Part shown: piece by piece, positions 1-45,900 of the stretch
How the letters are laid out: each line of letters begins with the position of its first letter
Numbering within the stretch: position 1 is the first letter of the stretch
From: Prosapia bicincta
Lineage: Eukaryota; Arthropoda; Insecta; Hemiptera; Cercopidae
Length of the DNA stretch: 64,000 bases
Assembly: GCA_036971475.1 (NCBI GenBank)
Contig: JBAIZL010000002.1
Location: 172,625,024-172,689,023, forward strand
Direction of reading: 5' to 3'
The notes under the pieces: model-generated
The model's input: the letters and a program-made list of their open reading frames with translations, nothing else
What the model was told of the DNA's origin: nothing
The model's database searches: none
Program-made: the position numbers and the translations under genes

Positions 1-491
1 ACATGTCCCCCCACCCCGCCATGACGCGAGGAACACAACGGTACAGTCAGTTCCGCTCTAAGTGGCTCCGTTCACTGGATATTGGCTATTGAAATATGAG
101 AATTTTATGCTGAAAAATCTGAAAATCCAAAGGAAAGTTAACCTGGTACCAAATGAGAGGTGATTTTTTGTAAATAATAAATAATGCTTATTTACATTCT
201 AAATGTTATGCTAAACATGTGTACAAAGTATCATTTGAATCAGATGTGTATTTTTTTTTATTATACATTTTTAATTGGAAAAAAACAGGGGTTTCCTCAA
301 AAATTTTAAAATGGGAAAAAAATTTATAATTTGCCAACCCATACTTATAAATGAATGAAAATTTCAGGAAAATTGTAACTTTTCATGCCCAATTCATTGA
401 TAAGTTACTAATATACGATTGGCATAAAGTTTTAGGATAATAGCAAAAACATATAAATGTAGGGGTGTCCCTAAACATTTTGCCGGCACTG
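1..491. mobile_element. right end of a DNA transposon (Tc1/mariner-like, non-coding here)
   Basis: The stretch ends in a typical terminal-repeat sequence, GTGTCCCTAAACATTTTGCC then GGCACTG, followed directly by TA, the usual Tc1/mariner target dinucleotide. No coding frame is visible; the other end lies before the window. Family assignment is inference from the terminus style alone. Confidence 0.4.
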
Positions 492-492
492 T

Positions 493-854
493 AGATATTT
501 ATTTATTGTTAAAAACTTATATTTATATATTTTTTGCTATTTATTTCTGTTATTTATTAAGTTTCAAACTTGATGGTTATAGATTTAATAATAATATTTA
601 TTTATTGTTATATATTCATCATTATATCTTTATTAATATTTATTAATCCTATTTAATAATTATTTGTTGTTGTTTGTTGTTCTATATTTATTTATGTTTT
701 TGTAATTTTTTTTTTACTCAAAATGTTTTGCCTTAGTCACTACTCTTAATTGGCGATGATAAACAAAATAGTTTTTTCGCCAGGAAAAACACTAAATGCG
801 TTTAAATAGGAGGTAAGAGAAAGTGATTTTTTATTACTGATTTTATTTAATATA
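493..854. other. AT-rich intronic filler
   Basis: Highly AT-rich sequence with ATTTATT-type runs between two transposons. No exon, RNA gene or repeat unit was recognised. Confidence 0.5.
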
Positions 855-2187
855 CGAGGGGTATTCTTAAAGTAAGGGCTGTTTGAAAATTAAAAAAAAA
901 AACAAAAAGAAATTCGCAAAAACTAATTTTATTTTTGGAATCTACATACCTTTATCTATTTTTCTACATAGAAAAATGTCCAAGTTTTTGTAAACACTTA
1001 TCATATCGCACAACTAAATTTTGGAAACCTTCTTCATAAAAACTTGCCGCCTGCTGTGATAACCAAGAATTCACGGCCGTTTTCTATTCGTCGTCATCGT
1101 CATAACGGCTGCCGCCCAAGTGATGTTTCAGATGACCGAAGAGAAAGTCGCTCGGCGCAAGGTCAGGGCTGTAGGGTGGGTGGTCCAAAACTTCCCAGCC
1201 AAAAGAGTCCAATGCATCTCGGGTCTGAGCGGCAGTGTGAGGCCTTGCATTATCGTGCAGAAACAAAATTCCTTTTGCGAGCATGCCACGTCTCTTGTTT
1301 TGAATCGCTCTGCGCAGCTTCCTCAGAGTTTGGCAGTAGGCTTCTGCATTTATTGTCGTTCCTCGTTCCATAAAGTCGACCAGCAAAACACCATGCCTAT
1401 CCCAAAACACGGACGTCATGATCTTGAGCTTTGACAAAGTCTGTTTGGCTTTGACCTTTACGAGAGATTGCGTGTGTCTCCATTCCTTGCTTTGTTGTTT
1501 CGATTCGGGAGTGAAATGCGAAATCCACGTTTTGTCTCCAGTTACAATCCGACTCAGCATGTCGTCACCATTTTCGTCATAACGTGTCAGAAAATTCAAG
1601 AAACTCTCGAGTCTTTTGTGTTTGTCCTCCTCTGTCAGGAGTTTAGGGACCCAACGCGAGCACAGTTTCTTAAAGTTTAATTTTTATGAACAATTTTGTA
1701 AATCACAGACCTCGAAACTTCCGGAAATTCGTGTGAGAGAGTAGTGATCGTGAACCGTCTGTTGTCACAAAATTTCGCTTCAACTGAAGCCAGCAAATCG
1801 TCTGACATTAGAGATGGACGACCAGATCGCGTTTCGTCATGGACATTGTCGCGGCCATCTTTGAAGTCTCGAACCCACTTATGCACTTTTCCTTCACACA
1901 TGGCATTAGCACCGTAAACTTCAGAAATCTGTTGGTGAATTTCTGCAGAAGACATGTTTCTTGCCGACAAAAAGCGTATAACTGAACGAACTTCGCAAGG
2001 GGCGGGTGATTCGATAACCTTGAACATTTTGCAAGCACAGAACAAACGCACAGGTTAGCTACACAGCTGTAACTGAGCGTAGTTGTTGCCAAGGCATGCC
2101 GGGACGCAACGCAAACGCTTGTTGCGGCGTGCACGCGATCTATGAGGGAATATAAACAAACGGCCCTTATTTTAGAAATACGCCTAG
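855..2187 (-). mobile_element. mariner element with terminal inverted repeats
   Basis: The left end CGAGGGGTATTCTTAAAGTA and the inverted right end CTAGGCGTATTTCTAAAATA are imperfect inverted repeats of about 30 bp, flanked on both sides by TA (853-854 and 2188-2189). The length of 1333 bp is normal for a full mariner. The transposase is read on the - strand and is broken. The element sits in an SPT16 intron, antisense to the gene. Confidence 0.85.
1084..2051 (-). pseudogene. mariner transposase, frame-broken
   Basis: The N-terminal piece (2051 to 1677) has the helix-turn-helix region typical of mariner transposases, around [20 protein letters not shown] and the linker motif GRPSLMSDD. The C-terminal piece (1599 to 1084) holds the catalytic DDE/D domain: TGDKTWISHF (first Asp), HDNARPHTA (second Asp) and YSPDLAPSDF (third Asp), with 34 residues between the last two, which is the D34D signature of mariner. 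The pieces are in different frames with a break near 1600-1676. A cut-and-paste transposase in its family; here inferred to be dead. Confidence 0.85.
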
Positions 2188-2189
2188 TA

Positions 2190-33456
<31,267 letters not shown>

Positions 33457-34901
33457 AAGGACTGGGGCATTAATTTACACAACTTTCTGTATTTCAAATC
33501 GCAACTTGATGGACATTACTAATTGCCAACTAATGGATGTTATCTATAATTTTCAAACATTTCTGTTTCGTTGATGTTGTCTCCTAATATTGATGTTCCA
33601 GTATTTTTTTAATGTAATTATCATTTAGAGTTTATTGCTATTTTTTAAGGACTTAAAAATATTATTTAGAGAATAGCAGTTTAATAATAACTTTAAAGTG
33701 TTATTTAGATTGTATTAGAATGTATATAAGGACCCTAATGAGTATGAAAGTTGGGCCTTCTTTTGTTATTGTGATAAGATTATATTTAGAGTCTAAGACA
33801 AAATTTTACATTTTGTATTAACTTTGAATACAGTAATTTCAATCTATGCACACATTCTGTTTGCTCTTTGTTCAAGCCTGTATTTTTACTTTTGAAAAAG
33901 TTGAGCATTTTTCAGTTCCATTATACAAATTAATCTAATTTAATTAGTTACAAAATTTATTGACACTGTGTTTATATTTCAGACCTGTTCTACTAGTTTT
34001 GTTTTGGTTTCCTAATCTTTTATAAAGATTATGTATATAAACAATAGACTGATATCCAGTAATTTTTTTATATAGCAATTCTGAATTATTTTTCAAGTTT
34101 TTAAATACAGATGAAAGGGTCTTGAAAAGAGCGATCAAACTTACAACTAGTATTTTGGGAAGTCTTGTTAACAGATTATTTTCAAGTGTAAAAAGTTTTT
34201 TGTTTATATATTATGTTAATTTATTTTGAATATGATTTTTGCTAGAACAAAATTTAAGAAATTTTCATAACAATTGGTTAAAAATTTTATAATGATGCGT
34301 TACTGACAGATGTACCTCTTGCTTGATTATATATATACTAATGACAGAACCGAGCGCTGCTCATACCTCAACTATCCCTCCCTCCTAATAAACCAATCAG
34401 CAATCACTCACATCTACATAAACCTGGATATGCTTGCTAGTATCAACATTATACCATTTAAATGCCACTCTCGTAAAAATGCTAAATTTGTTTAACACTT
34501 GTTTCTCTTACAAATAGTAACTTTCAATCACATTCACAAAAATCAAACAACTTGATTACGCAGACAAACAACTTGATTAGGTTGACAAACTATTTGATTA
34601 GGTAGTCAAACAACTTTGCGAAAATACAAGACAAATGATAACACTATGCACCAAATTTATATATAAACAATTGCCTGTCAAGACTTGAATCTGATTTTCC
34701 ATTGCAGCATGGGAGTTTAAATAAAATTATAAGTTTGTATGAGTTGAAAAAAAGAGTAATTAGTTTGATCATTCTTTCCCTCTTCCCTTCAGATAAAGGT
34801 TTCCAGATTCGTACAGGAAGAATATGTTATTGATAGTTATGTAATTTATTTTATCATTATTTTGTACTGCTTATCAGTTTTAGGTTGTAAAAGTAAATAA
34901 A
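33457..34901 (+). other. SPT16 3' UTR (inferred)
   Basis: AT-rich non-coding sequence after the stop. A candidate AATAAA signal is at 34896-34901; earlier AATAAA-like sites cannot be excluded. No transposon recognised, in contrast to the introns. Confidence 0.5.
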
Positions 34902-35871
34902 ATCGATACCGATGCTATATTTGTCATTAAATACCTACAATACTCTGTCATCTAGTATTTTACGTCAAAAATATATGTTTTAGTATGAATTTTTGTCATT
35001 TTTTAATATTAAACCCTTGCTTTAAATTTATTATACAAAATTTGTTAGGAAAATACTTGAACTTTTTCTGTAGCTTGGTAATACATTCTGACTGACACTT
35101 GTGAGTGGAGAGCCAAGTACAAGAACTGGATATGTATTCTGAAACATTTTTGCTGGCCTCTCTATATTTCTTAACTGGAAGTAACTTATACGAGGTACAC
35201 AATGTTTAAATTTAAATGCCGAGCTCAGGAACAAGATAATCGAAGAATATAACGAAAAAACAACATTAATGAAGTTGTAAACACTTCAGGTATCATTGAA
35301 ATAACCATGAGTGAGGAAAAACAAGTGCCTGAATTTTTTGAACAGAATTTCTTCCCACTTATATCAGTCTATAAATGTCACTAGAAATACAATTATTATA
35401 CTTGACAATTTAGTGCTGCATTATAAAAACATAAGATATAGCTATTTAAATAAGATTGATAGAATATTCAATTAAATATTTCATGAATTTAAATACTCTT
35501 TAGGTTGACAGGATGTTACCCAGAAAACGTAGTGAATTTTATTTTTCATAAATTGATGTACTTAAAATAACATTAATATTATGTCTACATATTTGAAATT
35601 TGTTTTATTTTATTATGTAATTAGAGTTTCAAAATGTTGGATTGTGAATGTAATCATTAATATTTTGCTTGTAAACGCCAGTTCTGTGGAAGCAAGGTCT
35701 AGCTAAAAAGGTTTTATCCCTCTGCACAAGCAATGCAGTCCCAACAACAGTATAACTCTGTGGTGTATTTTTACAATGCCATGATGTCTCCTATTGTTAA
35801 TAACTATTTAATGTGTTTAAGGTTAATGACAGATCACAGATCAATACATTCTAACACAAACCCACTCTATG

Positions 35872-36240
35872 TTTTGATTTTCTATCCAAAAATCATTTAC
35901 AAGAGCTAAAAGTTTATTAATCTAATACTAAACCATAATTTACAGTTTTAACATTCATAAACAATACTCTTAACATAATTGAAATCAAATATTTCATTAT
36001 TCTTAACAAATATTAACATTTACAAGGCAGATTGCACTACTACCCGAGTAAAATTTTGATTATCTCAAAAATAGTGTATATGAAAAATGAAGAATGAAGA
36101 ATAATGAAATATTTGATTTTAATTATGTTAAAAGTATTGTTTATAAATGTTAAAATCTGTAAATTATGGCTTAATATTAGATTAATAAGTTTATAACTCT
36201 TGAAAAGGATTTTCTGATAGAAAATCGAAACGTAGAGTGT
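35872..36240. repeat. fold-back repeat with hammerhead-like ends
   Basis: Arms of about 140 bp pair around a centre near 36050 (for example ATTGAAATCAAATATTTCAT with its complement). The right arm ends in the motif at 36195-36240; the left arm has a decayed mirror (35872-35920). Confidence 0.7.
36195..36240 (+). ncRNA. hammerhead-like fold, UUGAAAA box
   Basis: Stem I ACTC/GAGT, box TTGAAAA, one extra G, stem II GATTTTC/GAAAATC (7 bp, loop TGATA), GAAA, CGTA, then the return strand. The only differences from CUGANGA are C3 to U and G8 to A, the same pair of changes as type A at 7932-7973. Confidence 0.5.
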
Positions 36241-36778
36241 ATGCCATTAACCTGAAACACATTGAAAAAACTCCTCAGATTATATCCCCGAAAACGTGGA
36301 TATAGAATTTGGGGATTCTAGGCACAAAACGTCTGTCAACACTTCAGCCAAAACAGATGCCATCGATGGGTGTCGATAAATCATATATATTCAGTGCAAT
36401 AATATTGTTTTTTACTCTCCTGAAAATTTTCAATTTGGCGCTCGGAATGTTACTGGCAGGATCCAGTTACATACTGTTGTTATAACAACAGTGTATTGTG
36501 ACATAGTATCAGACGATTTCAGTAAATTTAGCAAGTTAGAGATAACTGACTTCAAACTAAGTGCTACATATTTCAGGCAAGTTTTCCAACTGATAAGAAG
36601 ATCCATCCAAGGCAAGTAATACATTGTCATTTTAAGATACATTTTAATAAATAACTATTTTTACAAAATACAAACTTTAAAACAAACCTTAGTATTTTAC
36701 AATTTATATTTAAAATTACTTAATAAAAACACAAATTATTTTCATATTTTTTAAATATATGGTTCCTGAAAAAAAATA

Positions 36779-36912
36779 CTAAATCGGTAGCTTTGTCACG
36801 GTTAACTGATTATGAATGAGGCTTGACCAGTCCGGGACAGATTTCAAGTTAAGATAGCTTTCTTTTGTTAATGATCGTACAGACAGCATATCTGTTGCAC
36901 CAAAGATTGCTC
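36779..36912 (-). CDS. ACTR10: ACTR10 last exon
   Basis: Acceptor TTTCAG before 36912; stop TAG at 36781-36779. It encodes [35 protein letters not shown] and TVTKLPI, matching the conserved GAIFG...RS...PDW end of ACTR10. Confidence 0.93.
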
Positions 36913-39900
36913 CTGAAACAAAGAATTTGAAAACACAGTTTAGTTTTGAAAAATTAACACCCACCAACCATAAAGAATTGTAATAAAAAATTTTTAGTGG
37001 AAGTTTTTAAAAATGATTTGTTTTTCCAAATCAATAGTTTTTAAACTAACCTAACTAGTATAAAATAAATATGAAATCCTTCCACACGTAAATATTGTAA
37101 TATTTTAAAAAAATTGTAAACATAATTATTAGTCAGGGTATAATAATCATACCTTGTTACACAATTCAACAGGCAATCAAATGTAGAAACTTTTCCCAGA
37201 TACACACACACATACGGTGAAACATTAAAAAACAATTTTTAAAAGGCTATTAAGAAAAAACACCTCATTCAACATTTTTTTTATATAATCTTGAAATACA
37301 TGAAAAAGCATTTTTATAATAGTAAAAGATCAGTTATTTTTTTAAGATAACTCGGTAAGATGATGTCAGTTTAGAAGGACAAAATAGCAATCGAATCAAG
37401 CTGCATTCGAAGGCGGTGGAGTGGATAGTGTCTGTCATGAATAGCATTTAGTCATAAAGGAGTGGTGGACCCCACAACAAACGGTAGTTTGTACTAGCTT
37501 GCACATCGTGCAATCCGCAATAACTTCCAATGTTAATCAGAATCGGCCGGAGCCATCTGCCTGTGAAAATAAAATATCCAACCTGAAGACCCTGCTATCG
37601 ACAAAAGCCCTTGCCACTCAGCTCACCGGCATAGCGCTGCACTTGGGATTTTAAACAGTATGGTAAGAAGAATTTTGCATTAATTTTACCCTTTCACCTC
37701 TCCAAAATCCGAATGGTTCAGGCCCATAAATGAACCATTATGTGAGCCAGAACTGGTTCTGCTTAGAATTTTTCAACTTAATTAACCAAGACGAGGTCAT
37801 TTTAAACAGTTTGTGGATGAGTGATGAAGTTCACATAAATCTCTGGTTATGTGAACAAGCAGAACTTTCGATCTTGGACTGATGTTAATCCTAGAGAATT
37901 GAACTCCGCCAAAGTTACCGTGTGGTGTGCCATGTCTTCATTAGGAACCATAGGGTGATATGTTTATGAAGATGCCCTTGGCAATGCTGTAACAACAGTT
38001 ACTTCGCAGAGATAAGTAGACATGTTGGAAAACTTTTTTACACCACTACTTGCACACTACGAAGTGAACAATGAGACGTTTTTCCAGCAGGACAGCTCAA
38101 TCTCCCAAACTCCTCGAATAAGCATAAATATTGTCAATCGTTTCCAAATCATGTGATCCCCCCAATATAGGTATATTGTATGGGGTTCATTGGACCTCAC
38201 AACATGTGATTTTTTTCTTGTGGGGTTATCTGAAAAGAAAAGTTTATAAAGATAACCCTCCTCGAAAAATTGAAGCCCTGAAAGAATGGATCAGACAGGA
38301 AGTTGTTCAAATCTCACTACGAATGCTGTGTAATGTGATGAGTTCCTTCAAGATGCGTGTGTGTGTGTGTGTGTGTGTGTACATCAGTGATTCGACAATT
38401 GTCAAGTAACCCAAAAGGTAGCTATTAGATATTACATATTGCGATATTTATTTATATAAATAAATATCTATATTTATATATAGATTTTTTGGACTAGGAG
38501 ACTGACAGACTTACCTTGGTAAGAATACACTCTGTAGTCTCGAAATAGAAACACATAAAAGCACTTAACCAATGATATATTTCAACCACACAGTGGTCTT
38601 TGTCAATCAAAGAGAAAACACAAAAAGGTAAGAAAAGCTTTTTGTGTTTTCTCTTTGATTGACAAAGACCACTATGTGGTTGAAATATATCATTGGTTAA
38701 GTGCTTTTATGTGTTTCTATTTCAAGACTACAGAGTGAACTCTTACCAAGGTAAGTCTGTCAGTCTCCTAGTTCAAAAAATCTAAATAATCTTTACCAAC
38801 CAAAAATGACCTAAAAAAAAAAAAAATATATATATATATATATATTCTTGATATTTAACGTTATCCATTGTTTTTCCGTTGCACTGACTTTATGAAGTTA
38901 ATATATTACTATGTAAGTAATTTTATCCACCATTACTTAATGCAATAATTTTACCTTGAGTGATGAGGCACCTTTCGGTTAATTGACCATTGTTGAATCA
39001 CTGATATTTTTCTGGTGTAGATGTTCGGTCCGTGATGTTGGTATTTGTTGACGTTACACGCATTTTCTCTTGATCTGTGTGTATGATGTTTTTATATAGT
39101 ATGTCTTCTGTATATGTGGTCTGTAAGTTCATTAAATTGTGTGTGTTTTTATAAATGTGGTATTTTTCTAGTGAGTTTAATTCTATTGGGTTATTATTTA
39201 TTTCAAGTATGGTTAGGTTATTTTCGTAGTTTGTTATTTCATGTTTATGTGATATTAATGTGCTGCAACACTTGATACCTTTGTATTTTTATTTTTGAAT
39301 GTTCTGTTATGTTCTTCAAATCTTATTTTAAATGATCTGGTTGTTTTCCCTATGTAAAATGCATTGCAGTCGTTACATGTAATTTTGTAAACTCCTGATA
39401 GGTTATGTTTTTCTGTATTTGTTTTGTGGTTTGTGTTATAAGATATTTTATTATTTTGTTGTTTGGTTTGTATGTTGGAGTGTAGTATTCTTTGTTGTAT
39501 ATACTTGTTAGTTTTTCTATTTTGTTATTGGTGTATTTATATTTTAGGTAGATTTTTTTATTTTTGTTATTTTTGTGTTCAGGTTGTAGTGTTGTGTTGA
39601 GGTTAGGTTTTTTTGTAAATTTATTGTATTTGTTTTTTTAAAAGGTGTTTGTTGTATCCATTTCCTATTGCTATTCCTTTAATGTTATCTAATTCTTCAT
39701 TTAATTTTTTTTTTGTTATCTTGTGTGTATTTTATTGCTTTATTTATCATGTTACTGTAAGTGTTAATTTTGTGTGTCCAGGGGCGGTTAGATTTGTAGT
39801 GTATTGTGGTGTTGTTGGAAGTAGGTTTTCTATGTACTGTAGTGTCTATTTTATTAGTATTTATATATCATGTAATGTCAGATAGTTAATTGTTCTGTTT

Positions 39901-42900
39901 CGACAGTGAATTGTACGTTTTTGTTGTATATATTTAGTTTGTTTATTATTATGATGTGTTTGTTGTGAATGGTAGGTTGGTATATTACAAATATATTGTC
40001 TACGTATCTTTTCCATAGTAAAATATTATGTGTGTTTAGTATAGGTTTAATTATTATTTGTTCAAAGTGTTGTAGATATATTTCTGACACGACTGATAAT
40101 ATGGGTGATCCCATGGGGAGTCTAGTTGTTTGTTGATAGTATTTATTGTTAAATTGGAAGTAATTTTGGTTACATATGTGTTTTGTTAGTGTAATGATAC
40201 TATCTATTGTGTTTTCTTTTTCGTTATTGTGTATTAGTTTGTTTTTCATTATTTCTATGGTTTCTTCTATTGGGTTACTAGGGCACATGTTAGTTATGTC
40301 ATAACTTATTAATTTTGTGTTGTTTGTTTCTAAGTTTTTTATTTTATTAATTAATTCGTATCCATTTTTTATATTGTATGTGTTGTTGATTTGTATTTTA
40401 GGTCTTATTATTTTGTCTACTACATACACACACACACACATATATATAGATTTTTTGGACTAGGAGACTGACAGACTTACTTTGGTAAGAGTCCACTCTG
40501 TTGTCTTGAAATAGAAACACATAAAAGCACTGAAACAATGATGGACTCTTACCAAGGTAAGTCTGTCAGTCTCCTAGTCCAAAAAATCTAAATAATCTTT
40601 ACCAACCAAAACTAACCTATAAATATAAACATGTATATGTATATATTAATATATGTTAATTTAAATTATGCAAATATAAAAATACATAATTTTTTATAAA
40701 CCAAATTACCTCCGAGCCAAGATACGTAGTTTTCTTTTGCAGGGGGATTGTGGAATTTAAATGTGTTTACTTTTAATCTATCAGCATAAAAAGGAGTTTC
40801 CATCAATTGTTTCAATTCTGCCAACAATCTAGCTCTAAATCCAGGAGCCATTGCTGTGCCACCAATAAGAACTATATTCTCAGCCATAGGTTTTCTCATA
40901 TCTATAGCACACTAAACAACAAATCATACAATCTGTGTAAGAACAGGCTTTATACAAATAAAATAGGGTTAAGGTTAACTGGTGACATTGGTTAAAACAA
41001 CGTTACAAAATTATTATATTAGTGCGAGAATTACTATTTTGTAATGAAAAAATATCCAAACCTTTATTCTGATTGGTTGAATTTTGCTTGACAAAAGTTT
41101 TACAATTTTTTTTTTTTTTGAATCTTCTTGTTTGACTTTTTTGCAGTTTTAAGAAAGCTATAAGAGACTAAAAAATTTTGACTACAATTTGTCAACGCTA
41201 AGGAAATAGTACTTTTAGCTTTATGTAAACTGTCTTTTTGTATGTACTATAAAACTGTCATATCATAATATACAATATCAAGAGCACAGTGGTACAATAT
41301 ATTACAATGAAAATATTGAAAAGAACCCCAATACCACAAAAATAACAAATAAAATGTTGCTTAAGATTAAACCCTTATGTACATCTTGAGTAACTTGTTT
41401 TTGGTCACTCTAGTTTGTAACTTCTTGTTTGCTAGATTGTAATAAGACCCTCTGATGATGACATAGTCATCAAAATGTACATAAGGGTTTAATCCTAACA
41501 CTTTTACTGAAACCCCGGTCTGTCAGGCCCACGGGCAATTTTACCGTGTTTATATTGGCTGAACTGGTGAATTCAGGAATGTCACCTACTTAGTACCTTC
41601 CTCCCTTCTCTAGCCCTACACAAACAACCATTATTTGTTCAGTTTGAGTGAAGCGGGTGACAGCCCCTTTGTCAAGGGTGAAGACCTTGACAGCCCCTTT
41701 GTCAAACACGAACTGGCCTCAGAGGGCCCAGGGTTTCGGATAGCGCTCTTTCCCGCGTAGTCTCTCAGGCCTACGGTTTCGGATAGTGTTGAAGACAGTT
41801 TTCAGTGAGTTTTTGTTATTTATTATTTGTATATATATTGAACTATTTTTGTGTCTTTGTATATGGAGGGCTCCAGTGTTCAATGTGGACCATCAGGTGA
41901 ATCAGGAAGAACACAACATGTTACAAGAGTAGATATCTCTGATCCTGACTTTAGTGACACTATACGTGATCTCCTTCAAGAAGAGGACGATTTTAGTGAA
42001 GGCAGTGAAGTTGATGACTCGGATGCTGACCCCAATTTTATTCTAGCAGTTGACGAACATTGTGGAGGAGATAGTGGAGACGAGAATCGTCACTCTACAT
42101 CTGAGGATGAACACAATGAATCACATTTGTTAGAAATTGAAAATCGCAGTCAAACTTTACCACATAATATACCTCAAGAAAACTTACCGAATATGTACTT
42201 TTTAGAAAGAAGGAAAGAAACTGAGGCTAGCGCACCAAATGCATGGTGCAGGCGTCCACCACCTATCTGTTTGGATGAGTGCAGCAGGAAGGTGTGTGTT
42301 CACTTTGCTAAGGACTGTGTGAACTAAGATCACAACCGCAATCATGGTAAGAGCCACACATGATTTCCTAGAATTTCTACTTACGTTTAATTGTATTACC
42401 TTATATGATATTTGTATACCAAATTATTTTTTCGTTCGCTATTCAGTCATACTTTGATAAAAAATACCATTTTTTTAAAATAAAATTTTTGTGTTCGTTG
42501 AAAAGGAAAATTTTTAATTGTTTACAATAGTTAGCGATAGTAGTAGTTTGAGACTTGTAAATAAACAGTTTAAAGTAAGTTAAATGTAAATATAAACCAG
42601 TAAATTTTGCTTGCTTGTGTGCATTTTATGATTGTATCTAATTTTGTCTTACAGTATCGCTTGAAAATTGTCCTTTTGTAGTTAAGTTCTACTAAATGCA
42701 TATAAATGTAGACATGTAAATAATTTTTTAAAAAAGTATTGGAGTTATTTATTTATTAGCTAACCCCTGATATTAGGTTTAAAAAATCACTATAGGAAAA
42801 ATAGGGTATTAATACCAAATGGGTCTCTCCTCAGGCCAAGGGTTTGGTTGGTGTTATGAAAATAGGGTTTTGGTAAGAGTGTTATTTAACCTTTTTTTAT

Positions 42901-45900
42901 TTGTTATTTTTGTGGTATTGGGGTTCTTTCTAATATTTTCATTGTGTCATATCAAACTTGCATTTTGATGAAATGGTTGACCAAAACACAGGAAAAGTAC
43001 AAACGATTATGGATTATTCTACAACTAAAGGTGTTGGTACATACAATGTGACCAAAAATATTTCTAAATGTCTGGAATTTTCTTTGCCCTTCTTACTATG
43101 GCTGGAATAAATTTGGAAATTATTTATATTAAGTGGATCAAATTTACCCACTGAAATGTAATGAATAATGGTACTTTATGGAGCAAATACACGAAAAAAG
43201 CGAAACTGATTAAACAACTACTTACATCTATAAGTAATGGATTGACACATCAGATTCATCTAGTTCAGAATGCACTTGTACCAACTGATGATAATAGCAT
43301 TAACCAAGTTGAAATTTTATGTATAATTTTTCAAATTTTACCTTACATATAGCATCGAGTATCAAATGTGGAAGTGACATTTGATCATTGTCTTGTTCAA
43401 ACATAACTTCATAAGCTAATTCTCTCGCTGATCCATTCACAGTAATGACTCTGCCACCACCGATTAGGTAATTTACATCTGGGACAGAGGGAGTGGGTTG
43501 GTCATCATTTGAATACGTCTTGGCTCTTTCTAACGTTGTAATGAAGCAACAACGGACTAGAACAAAATATTTATGCTAAATATTATTAAGTTAATACAAT
43601 AAACATTTTATAAAATATACTGAAAACTATGTACTCCCTGAGCAGTAGGTAAATTGACTAGATTCTTTTCAAATAAAAATAATGGCAGAACTTCAATAAT
43701 GCAATGTTATACTAAAAGTTCTATTATCACAACAAATATATTTCATTCCACCTCGCATTATTCAGAGTGAACATAGTGGCAAGTTGAGGTTTGTAGAGTT
43801 AAAAAGATTAATTTAACCTGCTGCCTGAGGGTGATGAAAGCATGTAATCACTGCAAGGCCTATCACTGGATGGATAACGACAGATCATTGTCATTTGCTT
43901 TTTACTTTATAATGTCTCCCTATCAACTCTAGCATGAAACGACGCCAGATATCTTGTCTTCATCACATCAAGACTGTCCAACAGTCTTTATCGTTCCAAT
44001 CTCTTTTAGTTACGTATTTTTGATTAATTCTTTAAAAGATAGAATAGTATTTAAGTTCTAGACCATTACAAAAATCTATTTCTACAAACTTTGAATATCG
44101 GATTAAATAGTAAATATTAACTTTATTTTAGCATAGAATTCTACTTGAAGAAACACATTTTTACTTACTGACAATACCCAAAACAAGTATTTTTGGGTTA
44201 AGAACAAGTAGGTCCTTAGTAGCCTACTTGAAGACGTGAAAGGCCAGAAGAAATTGTGTTTCACAACGAATATCTACAAAGGTATAAGCAGCTATACTTA
44301 GAAACAGATTTGTATATCTTGATGAAAATGATTTGATAAACTGTTGGGCACCAGTTGTCTAGGCCAAGCGTAACTCAAAGACTGCTGCAGCCAATGCCTC
44401 AAATATTTTTAAAACAGTAAAATGTACAAAGAAAACTTCCTGAATCAAAATCAGATTATTCCACAATTTTTCTCTCATTCAATATGTTTTTGTGAAAATA
44501 CTGGTAATACAAATTTGGAAATAGAAAAATGTGGGGGAAAATTAAAAATGAAAAAGTCTATAAAAACTATAAATGATTTTAGTTTTAGTCTATATAACTA
44601 AATAACTAATGTATATGCTGCTTTACAATTTCGGCTAGTTTCTCTGTCCCTACATTTCCTGTAAAGTACACTGCCATAACTGGAATGCTGTGCCATCTTC
44701 TTTGCTTCTTAGCATGATATTTTTTTTCTTTTTTTACCTGCAGAGAGGTTATACACAATATCAAGAGCACAGTGGTACAATATATTACAATAAAAATATT
44801 GAAAAGAACCCCAATACCACAAAAATAATCAAAAATAACAAATAAAACAAGTTACTTAAGATTAAACCCTTATGTACATTTCGATGACCATGTCATCATC
44901 ATCAGAGGGTCTTGTTACAAAACACAATCTAGCACACAAGAAGTTACAAACTAGAATGATACCAGTCGTTCTCTGCGGTCGCTATATATAGGCGTGAGGT
45001 AAGCTCCGCCCCCTCTCCGCCCTCGACCGACAAATAACGATCGGCCATCAGGAACCAAATAGGTTAAGTCAAAAATTACATTATAATAATACATTTGTAA
45101 TAAAAACTACAGCAATAACAATAAATAAACTAAAAGTAATTCGATTAAAACATCGTAATTTGAAGAAAGCTATTTAAGTAAAGTATATAATGGTGAGTAA
45201 GGAATAGGTCCTTTATCTGCATTCATTAATTTACAATTTGATTTGACTATAAAAACACTTTCATAACTATTAAGTAACTTTTTTGAGTTTATACATTTAG
45301 CTAAAATAACATTTTTATCTAAATCATGCTGATTACTAAGGACATGTTCCGCTACACTTGATTTTTCAGGTATTTCATATTTAATATGGGCAAGATGTTC
45401 TTTATATCTAGTTACAATTTTTCTTTTTGTTTGACCTATATACATCTCGTTACAAGTACTACAAATTATCTTATAAATACCTGATTTTTCCAACATTGGA
45501 ATTTTATCTTTCGGGTTACATAATAAATGCTTGAGTTTATTTTGAGTTTTATAGGCTATCTTAACATTCACCTTTTTAAAAATAGAGTCTAACCCTTTTG
45601 TTAAAATATTATCGAAAGGTAAACTAATAAAATTACATTTTTCATCTTCTTTTTGAAGAGTGGTAGTTGTGTTCAAAACATATTTTAATCTTTGTTTTCT
45701 AACAATATTATCTATAATTTTGGTATCAAAATCGTTATATCTAGCCACTCCTTTGATATAATTAATTTCCTTATAAAATCGTCTAGGACTAAGTGGTACA
45801 TTGATAGCTCTGTTAAATGCTGCTATTTTATGTGTATAACAATGGTTGGAACTATTTAAAATATATCTGTTATTGTTAGTAGGTTTCCTGTAAATATCAA

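Larger units (their letters stand above)
34902..36778. other. intergenic space between convergent SPT16 and ACTR10
   Basis: AT-rich. It contains the fold-back at about 35872-36240 and otherwise no recognised feature. A TTTAAT (ATTAAA on the - strand) near 36645 could serve ACTR10 polyadenylation. Confidence 0.5.

Noticed and set aside
1044..1680. Three + strand open frames over the mariner
   Set aside because: They lie opposite the transposase, which is recognised on the - strand.
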